Notes under the pieces: model-generated
Databases searched by the model: none
Told to the model about the DNA's origin: nothing
The model's input: only the letters and a program-made list of their open reading frames with translations
DNA from: Gemmatimonadota bacterium
GTDB lineage: Bacteria > Gemmatimonadota > Gemmatimonadetes > Longimicrobiales > Longimicrobiaceae
Assembly (NCBI GenBank): GCA_019240375.1
Contig: JAFAYN010000400.1
Coordinates: 1 to 5,636 of the forward strand
Reading direction: 5' to 3'
Length of the DNA stretch: 5,636 bases
Translations under genes and position numbers: made by a program
In this document: positions 1 to 5,636 of the stretch, piece by piece
How positions within the stretch are numbered: position 1 is the stretch's first letter
Layout: the number at the start of each line of letters is the position of its first letter

Positions 1-603
1 ATGCAGGAGGGGCAGATCACCGTCGGCGACGAGACCATCACCCTGTCCGAGACCTTCTGGGTCCTGGCCACCCAGAACCCGATCGAGCACGAGGGGACCT
101 ATCCGCTCCCCGAGGCGCAGCTCGACCGCTTCATGTTCGACATCCGCCTCGACTACCCCAGCGAGAACGAGGAGGTGGAGATCCTGCGCGCCACCACCGG
201 CGTGGAGGCGCCCCCGGTGGAGCGGGTGCTGGACGCGGAGCGGGTGCTCACGCTGCAGCGGTGGGTGCGCGAGGTCCCCGTCGCGGGGAACGTGCTGGAG
301 TACGCGGCACGGCTGGTGCGCGCCACCAGGCCCGGAACTTCGGGCGCCCCGGACGAGGTCACGCGGTGGGTGCGCTGGGGGGCCGGGCCGCGCGCCGGGC
401 AGGCGCTGATCCTGGGCGCGAAGGCCCACGCGCTGCTGGCGGGGCGCTTCCACGCCACCCCCGACGACGTGCGTCGCGTGGCCGCGCCCGTGCTTCGGCA
501 CCGGGTGCTGGTCAACTTCAGCGCCGAGGCGAAGGGCGTGAGTCCGGACGCGATCGTGGGCCGTTTGCTGGAGGCGGTCTCACCTCCCCGGAGCGGGCTG
601 TAG
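1..603 (+). CDS. MoxR-family AAA+ ATPase, C-terminal part (5' end outside window)
   Basis: This is the C-terminal 200 residues of a MoxR-type AAA+ ATPase, a cytoplasmic ATP-driven chaperone that typically works with vWA-domain proteins. Visible motifs are MQEGQ at residues 1-5, sensor 1 ATQNP (23-27), the family signature GTYPLPEAQLDRF (32-44) whose R43 is the likely arginine finger, and the sensor 2 segment GAGPRAGQAL (127-136, R131), where most relatives have GASPRA. The lid domain ends with LRHRVLVNFSAEAKG (165-179). Walker A and Walker B are absent only because the window starts inside the gene: in relatives MQEGQ lies inside the protein, so the ATG at position 1 is not the true start. 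Family members are usually about 320-350 aa, so roughly 130-150 residues are missing. The stop is TAG at 601-603. Its usual partners (DUF58 and BatA-like) are about 2.7 kb downstream, beyond two unrelated genes. Confidence 0.95.
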   Translation: MQEGQITVGDETITLSETFWVLATQNPIEHEGTYPLPEAQLDRFMFDIRLDYPSENEEVEILRATTGVEAPPVERVLDAERVLTLQRWVREVPVAGNVLEYAARLVRATRPGTSGAPDEVTRWVRWGAGPRAGQALILGAKAHALLAGRFHATPDDVRRVAAPVLRHRVLVNFSAEAKGVSPDAIVGRLLEAVSPPRSGL

Positions 604-649
604 CGTTCGTCCTGACCCTGCCCGCCACACCTTCCCGCAAAGTCGATCC

Positions 650-654
650 AGGGG
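650..654 (+). promoter_or_regulatory. Ribosome binding site of the DUF2306 gene
   Basis: AGGGG lies 6 nt upstream of the ATG at 661 and supports that start. The rest of the 57-nt gap after the MoxR gene (604-660) shows no obvious hairpin terminator, so read-through from the ATPase gene is possible. Confidence 0.6.
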
Positions 655-660
655 CATTCC

Positions 661-1521
661 ATGCAGACCGTGGCCACACTCGACAGGCCCGTACCGCAGC
701 CCGTACGTCCGGACGCCGACGGTGCGAGCGCGACGGTGCTGCGCTGGTCCGCCCGGGCACTCGTCGCCACCGTGTGGATCAGCACGACGCTCTTCGGCCT
801 GTACATCCTGGCGTTCTACGCGGGGGCGCTGGCCGAAGGCGAAATGGCCAGATGGAACGGTGTGCTCCCCGGCCTCTACCAGCGTGACGCGCACGCCGCC
901 ACGGCCGGGATCGGCCTGCACTTCGCGACCGGCGGACTCATCCTGGCCCTGGGGTGCATTCAACTGATCGGGGCCGTTCGGGACCGGTACCCGGCGCTGC
1001 ACGGCTGGGCCGGGCGCGTGTACGTGACCGCCTCGCTGCTCACCGGAGTGGGCGGGCTGGCCTTCATCGCCGCCAGGGGGACCATCGGCGGCGTGGTGAT
1101 GGACGTCGGCTTCGCGCTGTACGGGGTGCTGACGGTGCTTGCCGCGGTCCAGACCATCCGCCATGCGCGGGCGGGGCGAATGGAGGTGCACCGTGCCTGG
1201 GCGCTGCGTCTCTTCGCGCTGGCGATCGGCTCCTGGCTCTTCCGGATGGACTACGGCTTCTGGATCATGCTGACCGGCGGCGTCGGGCACACACCGGACT
1301 TCCGCGGCCCCTTCGACAGGGTCATGGTGTTCTTCTTCTACCTGCCGAACCTGCTGGTGGTGGAGGCGTTCGTCCGGGCCCGCCGCGTGACCGCGGGGCC
1401 CGCGCTGCGAATGGCCGCCGCGGGCGTGCTCGGCGGAGCGACCGGCTTTCTGCTGCTCGGCACCTACTACTTCACCAAGATCTACTGGGGCCCCGCGATC
1501 CTGGACCGCCTGGTGGGCTGA
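661..1521 (+). CDS. DUF2306-type seven-helix membrane protein
   Basis: A 286-residue integral membrane protein resembling the DUF2306 family, whose function is not established. A soluble N-terminal tail (about 1-30, proline-rich) is followed by about seven hydrophobic segments near residues 32-56, 80-104, 118-138, 143-166, 179-194, 219-238 and 250-270. Family-like features are histidines at membrane borders: H78 and H87 around the second helix, LHGWAGRVY (113-121) before the third, and EVHRAWALRLFAL (175-187) leading into the fifth. Membrane-border histidines could bind heme or metal, but that is inference. The ATG has a good AGGGG site. It lies 57 nt after the MoxR gene on the same strand and could be co-transcribed with it, although it is not a usual member of MoxR loci. 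It ends at TGA 1519-1521, just before a strong terminator hairpin. I am confident it is a membrane protein of this type; its role is unknown. Confidence 0.85.
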   Translation: MQTVATLDRPVPQPVRPDADGASATVLRWSARALVATVWISTTLFGLYILAFYAGALAEGEMARWNGVLPGLYQRDAHAATAGIGLHFATGGLILALGCIQLIGAVRDRYPALHGWAGRVYVTASLLTGVGGLAFIAARGTIGGVVMDVGFALYGVLTVLAAVQTIRHARAGRMEVHRAWALRLFALAIGSWLFRMDYGFWIMLTGGVGHTPDFRGPFDRVMVFFFYLPNLLVVEAFVRARRVTAGPALRMAAAGVLGGATGFLLLGTYYFTKIYWGPAILDRLVG

Positions 1522-1539
1522 CTCCGGACTGCGGGATGC

Positions 1540-1580
1540 AAAAAGGGCGACGATCCGGTTGGATCGCCGCCCTTTCGCTT
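1540..1580. terminator. Bidirectional intrinsic terminator between convergent genes
   Basis: AAAGGGCG (1542-1549) pairs perfectly with CGCCCTTT (1568-1575). After one A/C mismatch (1550/1567), CGATCC (1551-1556) pairs with GGATCG (1561-1566), closing a GGTT tetraloop (1557-1560). That gives 14 pairs with a single internal mismatch. The plus-strand transcript ends in CCCUUUCGCUU, and the A5 run at 1540-1544 gives a U5 tract on the minus strand. The hairpin begins 20 nt after the DUF2306 stop and lies about 20 nt beyond the permease stop, so it can terminate both converging transcripts. Confidence 0.85.
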
Positions 1581-1596
1581 CTACCGGCGTCGCCGG

Positions 1597-3114
1597 TCAG
1601 TCGTGCTGGACCGGTACGGGCGGGGCTCCGCGGCGCAGGGTGCTGCGGCGGTAGCCGTAGGCGAAGTAGAGTATCAGCCCGATCACCATCCACCAGGCGA
1701 AACGCTCCCACGCCTGCGCGGGGAGGCCCCACATCACGAACAGGCACGCCGCCGCGCCGCCCAGGCACACCGGCCAGGCGAAGGGGACACGGAAGGGGCG
1801 GGGGCGGTCCGGCTCCTTGTAGCGGAGCACGAGCACCCCGATGCACACCAGCACGAAGGCGAAGAGCGTCCCGATGTTGGTCAGGTCGTACGTCTCGCCC
1901 GCGTCGCCGATCAGCGACCACGTCGCCACGAACAGCCCGGTGAGCAGGGTGGTGATGTAGGGCGTGTGGTGCTTGCCGTGTACCTTGGCCGCCCACTGCG
2001 GGAGGAGCCCGTCGCGCGCCATGGAGAAGAAGATGCGCGGCTGGCCGTACTGGAAGACGAGCAGCACTGCCGTCATCGAGAACACGGCGCCCAGCGCCAC
2101 CAGCCAGCCGGCCGTTCCCAGCCCCACCCGCTGCAGCGCGAAGGCGAGCGGGTCGGCGTGCACGCTGGGGTCCAGCTCCGTGTAGTGCACCATCCCGGTG
2201 AGCACCGCGCCCACGATCACGTAGATCAGCGTGCAGATCGCCAGCCCGCCCAGGATCCCGATGGGGAGGTTGCGCTGCGGGTTCCGGGTCTCCTCCGCGG
2301 CGGTCGAGATGGCATCGAAGCCGATGTAGGCGAAGAAGACGATCGCCGCGCCGTGGTGGATCCCCGAAAAGCCGTTGGGGGCGAAGGGGTGGTAGTTGGC
2401 GGGGTTGATGTGCGTCACCCCCACGCCCACGAACAGCGCCAGGGCGAGCAGCTTGACCACCACCATGATGTTGTTGGCCCGGGCGCTCTCGCGAACCCCG
2501 CGCATCAGCAGCCAGGTGATCAGGATCACGATGCCGAAGGCGGGGAGGTTCACCAGGATCGGGATTCCCGCCACTCGCGGCGCCACGTCCAGCAGCCCGT
2601 GCACCGTCGGGTCGGAACTGAGCAGCGCGGTCCGGTACCCGGTGGTGAGCCACACCGGCAGCTGGAACCACCCCGACGTGAGGGTCTTGAAGTAGTCGCC
2701 CCACGAGATGGCGACCGCCACGTTCCCCACCGCGTACTCCAGGATCAGGTCCCACCCGATGATCCAGGCCACGAGTTCGCCCAGCGTGGCGTACGAGTAC
2801 GCGTAGGCGCTCCCGGCCTGCGGGATCATGGAGGCCAGCTCGGCGTAGCAGAGCGCCGCCAGCGCGCAGGCGAAGCCCAGCAGGACGAAGGAGATGACCA
2901 GCGCCGGACCCGCGCCGCTGCGGATCACGTGTCCCTGCGCGTCGGTCTGTCCCGCGGCGGCGGTGCCGATGGCACCGAAGATCCCCGCGCCGATCACCGC
3001 GCCGATGGCGAGCATGATCAGGTCGCCCGCCCCCAGCACGCGCTGCAGCCCGTTGGGGTTGTCGCCCTCGGCCACCAGATCGGCGATGGGCTTTCTTCGG
3101 AAGAGTTGTTGCAT
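1597..3114 (-). CDS. APC-superfamily amino acid permease, CAT/YfnA-like
   Basis: A complete 505-residue inner-membrane transporter of the amino acid-polyamine-organocation superfamily, most like the cationic amino acid transporter (CAT, YfnA/ApcT-like) branch. It probably imports amino acids by proton coupling; the exact substrate cannot be read from sequence. The N-terminus MQQLFRRKPI is typical. The unwound first helix carries IGAVIGAGIFGAIG (37-50), followed by a short polar loop and the block YAELASMIPQAGSAY (90-104). GWDLILEYAVGN (120-131) and the unwound sixth-helix motif FFAYIGFDAISTAAEE (260-275), followed by TRNPQRNLPIGI, are strongly conserved in the family. About 12 hydrophobic segments are present and the length is normal. 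The ATG at 3112-3114 is supported by the conserved N-terminus, but no Shine-Dalgarno is visible in the pyrimidine-rich leader. It is transcribed convergently with DUF2306 and divergently from DUF58, so it is a single-gene unit unrelated to the flanking MoxR system. Confidence 0.96.
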   Translation of the reverse strand: MQQLFRRKPIADLVAEGDNPNGLQRVLGAGDLIMLAIGAVIGAGIFGAIGTAAAGQTDAQGHVIRSGAGPALVISFVLLGFACALAALCYAELASMIPQAGSAYAYSYATLGELVAWIIGWDLILEYAVGNVAVAISWGDYFKTLTSGWFQLPVWLTTGYRTALLSSDPTVHGLLDVAPRVAGIPILVNLPAFGIVILITWLLMRGVRESARANNIMVVVKLLALALFVGVGVTHINPANYHPFAPNGFSGIHHGAAIVFFAYIGFDAISTAAEETRNPQRNLPIGILGGLAICTLIYVIVGAVLTGMVHYTELDPSVHADPLAFALQRVGLGTAGWLVALGAVFSMTAVLLVFQYGQPRIFFSMARDGLLPQWAAKVHGKHHTPYITTLLTGLFVATWSLIGDAGETYDLTNIGTLFAFVLVCIGVLVLRYKEPDRPRPFRVPFAWPVCLGGAAACLFVMWGLPAQAWERFAWWMVIGLILYFAYGYRRSTLRRGAPPVPVQHD

Positions 3115-3177
3115 GGTCGGGGGTGTGGAGTTGCTTGGGAGGGTTGGGTTCCCGGTGGTGCAGTAACCTGCGCTGCG

Positions 3178-3192
3178 TGACGGCTTCCGTCA
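3178..3192. promoter_or_regulatory. Perfect palindrome in divergent promoter region, candidate operator
   Basis: TGACGG-CTT-CCGTCA is a 6-bp perfect inverted repeat with a 3-nt centre. It lies 64 nt upstream of the permease ATG, in the region between the divergent permease and DUF58 genes. On the minus strand its edge forms TTGACG (3188-3193), which resembles a -35 element for the permease, but I find no good -10 at the usual distance (the nearest A/T-rich word, TTACTG at 3161-3166, is 21 nt away). A dimeric regulator or a short RNA hairpin are both possible. Assignment is tentative. Confidence 0.35.
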
Positions 3193-3212
3193 ATGATCGC
3201 GCCGATTCCGCG

Positions 3213-3242
3213 TTGCGCTCCGAGGCCGGGAGGGCTTAGCAT
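3213..3242 (+). promoter_or_regulatory. Weak candidate promoter for the DUF58-BatA unit
   Basis: TTGCGC (3213-3218) and TAGCAT (3237-3242) are separated by 18 nt. The second matches TATAAT at four of six positions and the first matches TTGACA only in TTG. Transcription from here would begin near 3249 and leave a leader of about 50 nt before the proposed DUF58 start. A promoter is expected in this region because the upstream gene is on the other strand, but this particular pair is a weak match. Confidence 0.25.
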
Positions 3243-3290
3243 CCAGGCTCGCCGCTCGCCGCGGCCGGTTCCCGTCGTGTCCCTCCACCC

Positions 3291-3294
3291 GGAG
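3291..3294 (+). promoter_or_regulatory. Ribosome binding site deciding the DUF58 start (CTG at 3303)
   Basis: GGAG is spaced 8 nt from CTG at 3303-3305. No ATG, GTG or TTG exists in this frame between the in-frame TAG at 3237 and the GTG at 3387. That GTG has only an imperfect GGGCGGG upstream (3374-3380). Confidence 0.5.
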
Positions 3295-3302
3295 CACCTT
3301 TC

Positions 3303-4223
3303 CTGTCCGAAGCCCGCCACCCGGCCCGGACGCCGTCCGGCACCTTCCTCCCCCCGGGGCTCCTGGAGCGCCTGGGCGGGCTGGACGTGATCGCGCGCAC
3401 GGTGGTGCAGGGGTTCGTCGCGGGGATCCACCGCTCGCCGCTGCGCGGGGTGGGGGAGGACTTCGCCCGGCACCGCGACTACCAGCAGGGCGACGACGTG
3501 CGCTACGTGGACTGGAAGGTGTACGGGCGCACCGACCGGCTGTACGTGCGGGAGTTCCAGGAGCGCTCCAACCTGTATGCCTGGCTGGTGGTGGACGCCA
3601 CCGCCTCGATGGGGTTCGCGGAGCCGGGCGGGGTGCCGAAGCTGCGCTACGCCTCGTACGTGGCCGCGGCGCTCGCGCACCTGATGCTGGGGACGGGCGA
3701 CGCGGTGGGGCTGGCGGTGTTCGGCGAGGGGACCGAGCTGCTCCTCCCGCCGCGCACGCGCCGCGGCCAGCTGCACGACCTGCTCCTGCGGCTGGAGCGC
3801 CTGCGCGCCGCGGGACACACTCCGGCGGCCACCGCGCTGGACCGGGAGGGGGAGCGGCTGCGGAAGCCGGGGCGGGTGGTGCTGGTGTCCGACCTGCTGG
3901 AGGAGGACGGGGGCGAGTCGCTGGCCGCCGCGGCGGGGCGACTCCGCGCCCGTGGCGACGAGGTGGTCGCCCTGCGCGTCCTCACCCCCGCCGAGTCGGG
4001 GGAGCGCCCCCCGGAGCCGGGGCTCTTCTTCGACCCGGAGCACCCGGAGCGTACCCTCCCCGCGGCGCCGGACGTGGACCGGGACTACGCTCGGCGGGTG
4101 GGCGACTACTACGAGGCGCTCGCCGGGCGGCTGCGGGAGCGCGGGACCGAGTACGTCCCCCTTTCCACTGCCGAGCCGGTGGAGCACGGCCTGGTCCGCT
4201 GGCTGCACGCGCGAGGGAGGTAG
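3303..4223 (+). CDS. DUF58 vWA-like protein, MoxR partner
   Basis: A soluble cytoplasmic DUF58 protein, the class normally encoded next to MoxR ATPases and thought to act as adaptor or substrate-recognition partner. With the CTG start it has 306 residues; from GTG at 3387 it would have 278. I prefer CTG because the in-frame codons before 3387 encode FLPPGLLERLGGLDVIAR, the usual start of this family. Numbering from CTG, the DUF58 signature RDYQQGDDVRYVDWKVYGRT spans 58-77, followed by DRLYVREF. A vWA-like fold follows: MIDAS-type DATAS (98-102), the GHTPAAT loop (171-177), and RVVLVSDLL (191-199, with SD at 196-197). No membrane helix is present, as expected for the short class. The stop at 4221-4223 is followed after 5 nt by the BatA-like gene, so the two are translationally close and surely one operon. 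The MoxR gene is separated from it here. Confidence 0.93.
   Translation: MSEARHPARTPSGTFLPPGLLERLGGLDVIARTVVQGFVAGIHRSPLRGVGEDFARHRDYQQGDDVRYVDWKVYGRTDRLYVREFQERSNLYAWLVVDATASMGFAEPGGVPKLRYASYVAAALAHLMLGTGDAVGLAVFGEGTELLLPPRTRRGQLHDLLLRLERLRAAGHTPAATALDREGERLRKPGRVVLVSDLLEEDGGESLAAAAGRLRARGDEVVALRVLTPAESGERPPEPGLFFDPEHPERTLPAAPDVDRDYARRVGDYYEALAGRLRERGTEYVPLSTAEPVEHGLVRWLHARGR
4215..4220 (+). promoter_or_regulatory. Ribosome binding site of the BatA-like gene
   Basis: GGGAGG, inside the last codons of the DUF58 gene, is 8 nt upstream of the GTG at 4229. It is the best Shine-Dalgarno in the window and fixes the GTG start. Confidence 0.8.
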
Positions 4224-4228
4224 CCCCG

Positions 4229-5636
4229 GTGCTCACCTTCGCCCGTCCCGCGCTGCTGGCCGCGGGCGCCCTGGCGGCGCTCGTCCCGCTGGCGCTGCAC
4301 CTGATCGCGCGCCGCCCTCCGCAGCGTGTCGCCCTCCCCACGCTGCGCTTCCTGGCACCGGACCCGCGGACCGCCATCCGCGTCCGCCGCCGTCCGACGG
4401 ACCTCCTCCTGCTCGCCCTGCGCGTGCTCCTCCTGCTCCTCCTGGGCGGGGCCGCCGCGGGGCCCGCCTGGCTCCCACGGCAGCACGGCACGGCGGAGCT
4501 GGTGCTGCTGGACCGGAGCGCGGGGATGCGCGGGCCGGCGTGGCGGGCCGCGGTGGAGGCCGCGCGGCGGAGGCTGCTCGGGCCGGACGGGCGGGCGCGG
4601 GGGAGCCTGGTGGTGTTCGACACCGCCGCCATGCGCGTCGAACCACGCGCGGTGACGGCGGCGCTGCTGGATTCGCTCGCGGGCTCGGCACCGGGGACCG
4701 TCGCCCCCAGCTACGCCGCGGCCCTCCGTGCGATCCCCGGCGCCGCGCGGGAGCTGCGCGGCGCGGACTCGGTCCGCGTGACGCTGCTCTCGGCACTCCG
4801 GTGGGACGGGTGGCGGCCGGGGCTGGCGTACGTGCGCCGCGCAGCCTGGCCCGGATCGCTCACCCTGCCCGTGCTCCCGACGAGCTCGGACTCCGTGGCT
4901 TCCGGTGGGGCGACGAGCGGTCGACGCGGGACGGCGTTCGTCGTCGCGCAGCCCGGTGGCGGCGGCTACGTCGCGGCGGCGCTGGGCGCGACCGGGTGGA
5001 CCGTACGTGCGAATGCAGTCGATGCAGCCACGGACTCGGTCGCCGCGTACTTCGTCCTGGCGCGCGTGGACGCCGACGAGGCCGCGCGGCTGATCCGTGC
5101 GGCACGCGCGGGAGCTACCGTGGTCGTCTCCGGAGCGGAGGCAGCCGGGGCTTTCGGGGACGCGCTCCCGTGGCAGTCGAGCGGAGCGGGTGCCGCGACA
5201 TCCGGTGACCTGCTCCTGGCGTCCGGCATACGACTGACTGGCGCGGAGGGTGGAGCGTCAGGTGGTCCGGCGGCGGGCGCTCACCTGATCGCTTCGTGGG
5301 AGGACGGGCGCCCGGCGGGTGCAATGGCGCGGGTGGGGCGGGGATGCCTGGTCTATCTCGCCGCGGGGCTGGAGAGCGGGACCTCGCCACTCTCTGCGAC
5401 CTACCCGCGTGCCGTGGACGCGCTCGCCCGCTCCTGCGCCGCCGCGGGTGAGGCGCGAGGTGCGGCGCTGCTCGACGAGGGCGCCCGCGCGATCCTGCGC
5501 GGCGACGGCCGGCCCGCCGCGGTCCCGGTCGCGTCGTTCGCCGCCCGCGCCGGGGGGATCGAGCTGAGGCGATGGGTGCTCGCCGCCGCGCTGCTCGTGG
5601 CGCTGCTGGAAACGCTGCTGGCGTACGGACGGAGGG
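4229..5636 (+). CDS. BatA-like membrane protein with degenerate vWA domain (3' end outside window)
   Basis: An open frame of 469 codons starts at GTG and has no stop before the right edge. Residues 4-26 (FARPALLAAGALAALVPLAL...) form the first helix and, with the basic segment and LPTLRFL (36-42), match the N-terminal BatA membrane module. A leucine-rich second helix spans about 59-80. A vWA-like domain follows: VLLDRSAGM (92-100), SLVVFDTAA (126-134), SYAAALRAI (161-169) and VTLLSALRWDGW (184-195). The MIDAS motif is DRSAG instead of DxSxS, so metal binding may be weakened. A second alpha/beta-like region (about 234-390) includes FVVAQPGGGG, ATVVVSG and GCLVYLAAG, as in BatA-type proteins with an amidotransferase-like tail. 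A last helix at about 449-466 is followed by GRR, so the true stop is probably close. Most of the chain between helices 2 and 3 is predicted outside the cytoplasm. It lies 5 nt after DUF58 in the same operon. Family placement is good; exact function is not known. Confidence 0.87.
   Translation, partial: MLTFARPALLAAGALAALVPLALHLIARRPPQRVALPTLRFLAPDPRTAIRVRRRPTDLLLLALRVLLLLLLGGAAAGPAWLPRQHGTAELVLLDRSAGMRGPAWRAAVEAARRRLLGPDGRARGSLVVFDTAAMRVEPRAVTAALLDSLAGSAPGTVAPSYAAALRAIPGAARELRGADSVRVTLLSALRWDGWRPGLAYVRRAAWPGSLTLPVLPTSSDSVASGGATSGRRGTAFVVAQPGGGGYVAAALGATGWTVRANAVDAATDSVAAYFVLARVDADEAARLIRAARAGATVVVSGAEAAGAFGDALPWQSSGAGAATSGDLLLASGIRLTGAEGGASGGPAAGAHLIASWEDGRPAGAMARVGRGCLVYLAAGLESGTSPLSATYPRAVDALARSCAAAGEARGAALLDEGARAILRGDGRPAAVPVASFAARAGGIELRRWVLAAALLVALLETLLAYGRR

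Noticed and set aside
1..3. ATG at position 1 as a true MoxR start
   Set aside because: MQEGQ is an internal motif between Walker B and sensor 1 in this family; a start here would leave the ATPase without its nucleotide-binding site.
1603..3180. 525-codon plus-strand open frame opposite the permease
   Set aside because: Its translation is low-complexity, rich in His, Arg, Gly and Gln, with no hydrophobic or domain pattern. The minus strand encodes an unmistakable permease. It is a shadow frame caused by high GC.
1472..3193. 573-codon minus-strand frame overlapping the permease
   Set aside because: It is Arg/Ala/Gly-rich without family motifs and lies in another frame of the real permease gene.
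3387..3389. GTG as the DUF58 start
   Set aside because: It removes the conserved LLERLGGLD segment and has only an imperfect upstream site at good spacing. It is kept as the fallback if CTG initiation is not accepted.
3952..5208. 418-codon plus-strand frame across the DUF58-BatA junction
   Set aside because: The protein is Arg/Pro/Ser-rich nonsense. The overlapping frames encode recognisable DUF58 and BatA-like proteins with a good ribosome binding site.
5631..5636. GGAGGG at the window end as a ribosome binding site for a following gene
   Set aside because: The sequence fits and the BatA-like frame seems near its end, but no start codon is visible inside the window.
1..5636. Mobile element, CRISPR array or RNA gene
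   Set aside because: I saw no transposase, terminal inverted repeats, regularly spaced direct repeats, or tRNA/rRNA-like sequence. The DUF2306-permease segment between MoxR and DUF58 has no recognisable insertion boundaries.

Overview
This is a very GC-rich window with dense coding, GTG or CTG starts and strong third-position G/C. It looks like a chromosomal piece of a Gram-negative-type, high-GC bacterium. The combination of MoxR ATPase, short soluble DUF58 protein and BatA-type membrane protein is known from Bacteroidota, Planctomycetota, Acidobacteriota, Gemmatimonadota and some Proteobacteria. My best guess is Gemmatimonadota (Longimicrobium-like). That placement is inference from style and gene content, not proof.

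Layout from left to right: (1) the C-terminal half of a MoxR-family AAA+ ATPase (+), cut by the left edge; (2) 57 nt later, a seven-helix DUF2306 membrane protein (+); (3) a strong hairpin that can serve as a terminator in both directions, between convergent genes; (4) a complete APC-superfamily amino acid permease of the cationic amino acid transporter (CAT/YfnA-like) type on the minus strand; (5) a divergent intergenic region of about 190 nt with a perfect 15-bp palindrome and a weak forward promoter candidate; (6) a DUF58 vWA-like protein (+), whose conserved N-terminus requires a start upstream of the first GTG, best explained by a CTG codon at 3303 behind a GGAG; (7) 5 nt later, a BatA-like membrane protein (+) that stays open to the right edge and is probably almost complete.

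MoxR, DUF58 and BatA-like proteins normally act as one system: an AAA+ chaperone works with a soluble vWA-like adaptor and membrane-anchored vWA proteins, in envelope maturation or stress tolerance. Here the ATPase gene is separated from the other two by about 2.7 kb holding the DUF2306 gene and the oppositely oriented permease. The DUF58/BatA pair therefore probably has its own promoter. I see no CRISPR array, tRNA, rRNA, insertion sequence or other clearly mobile element. I do not find a convincing new system; the most notable points are the split locus, the non-canonical DUF58 start and the degenerate metal site of the BatA-like protein.
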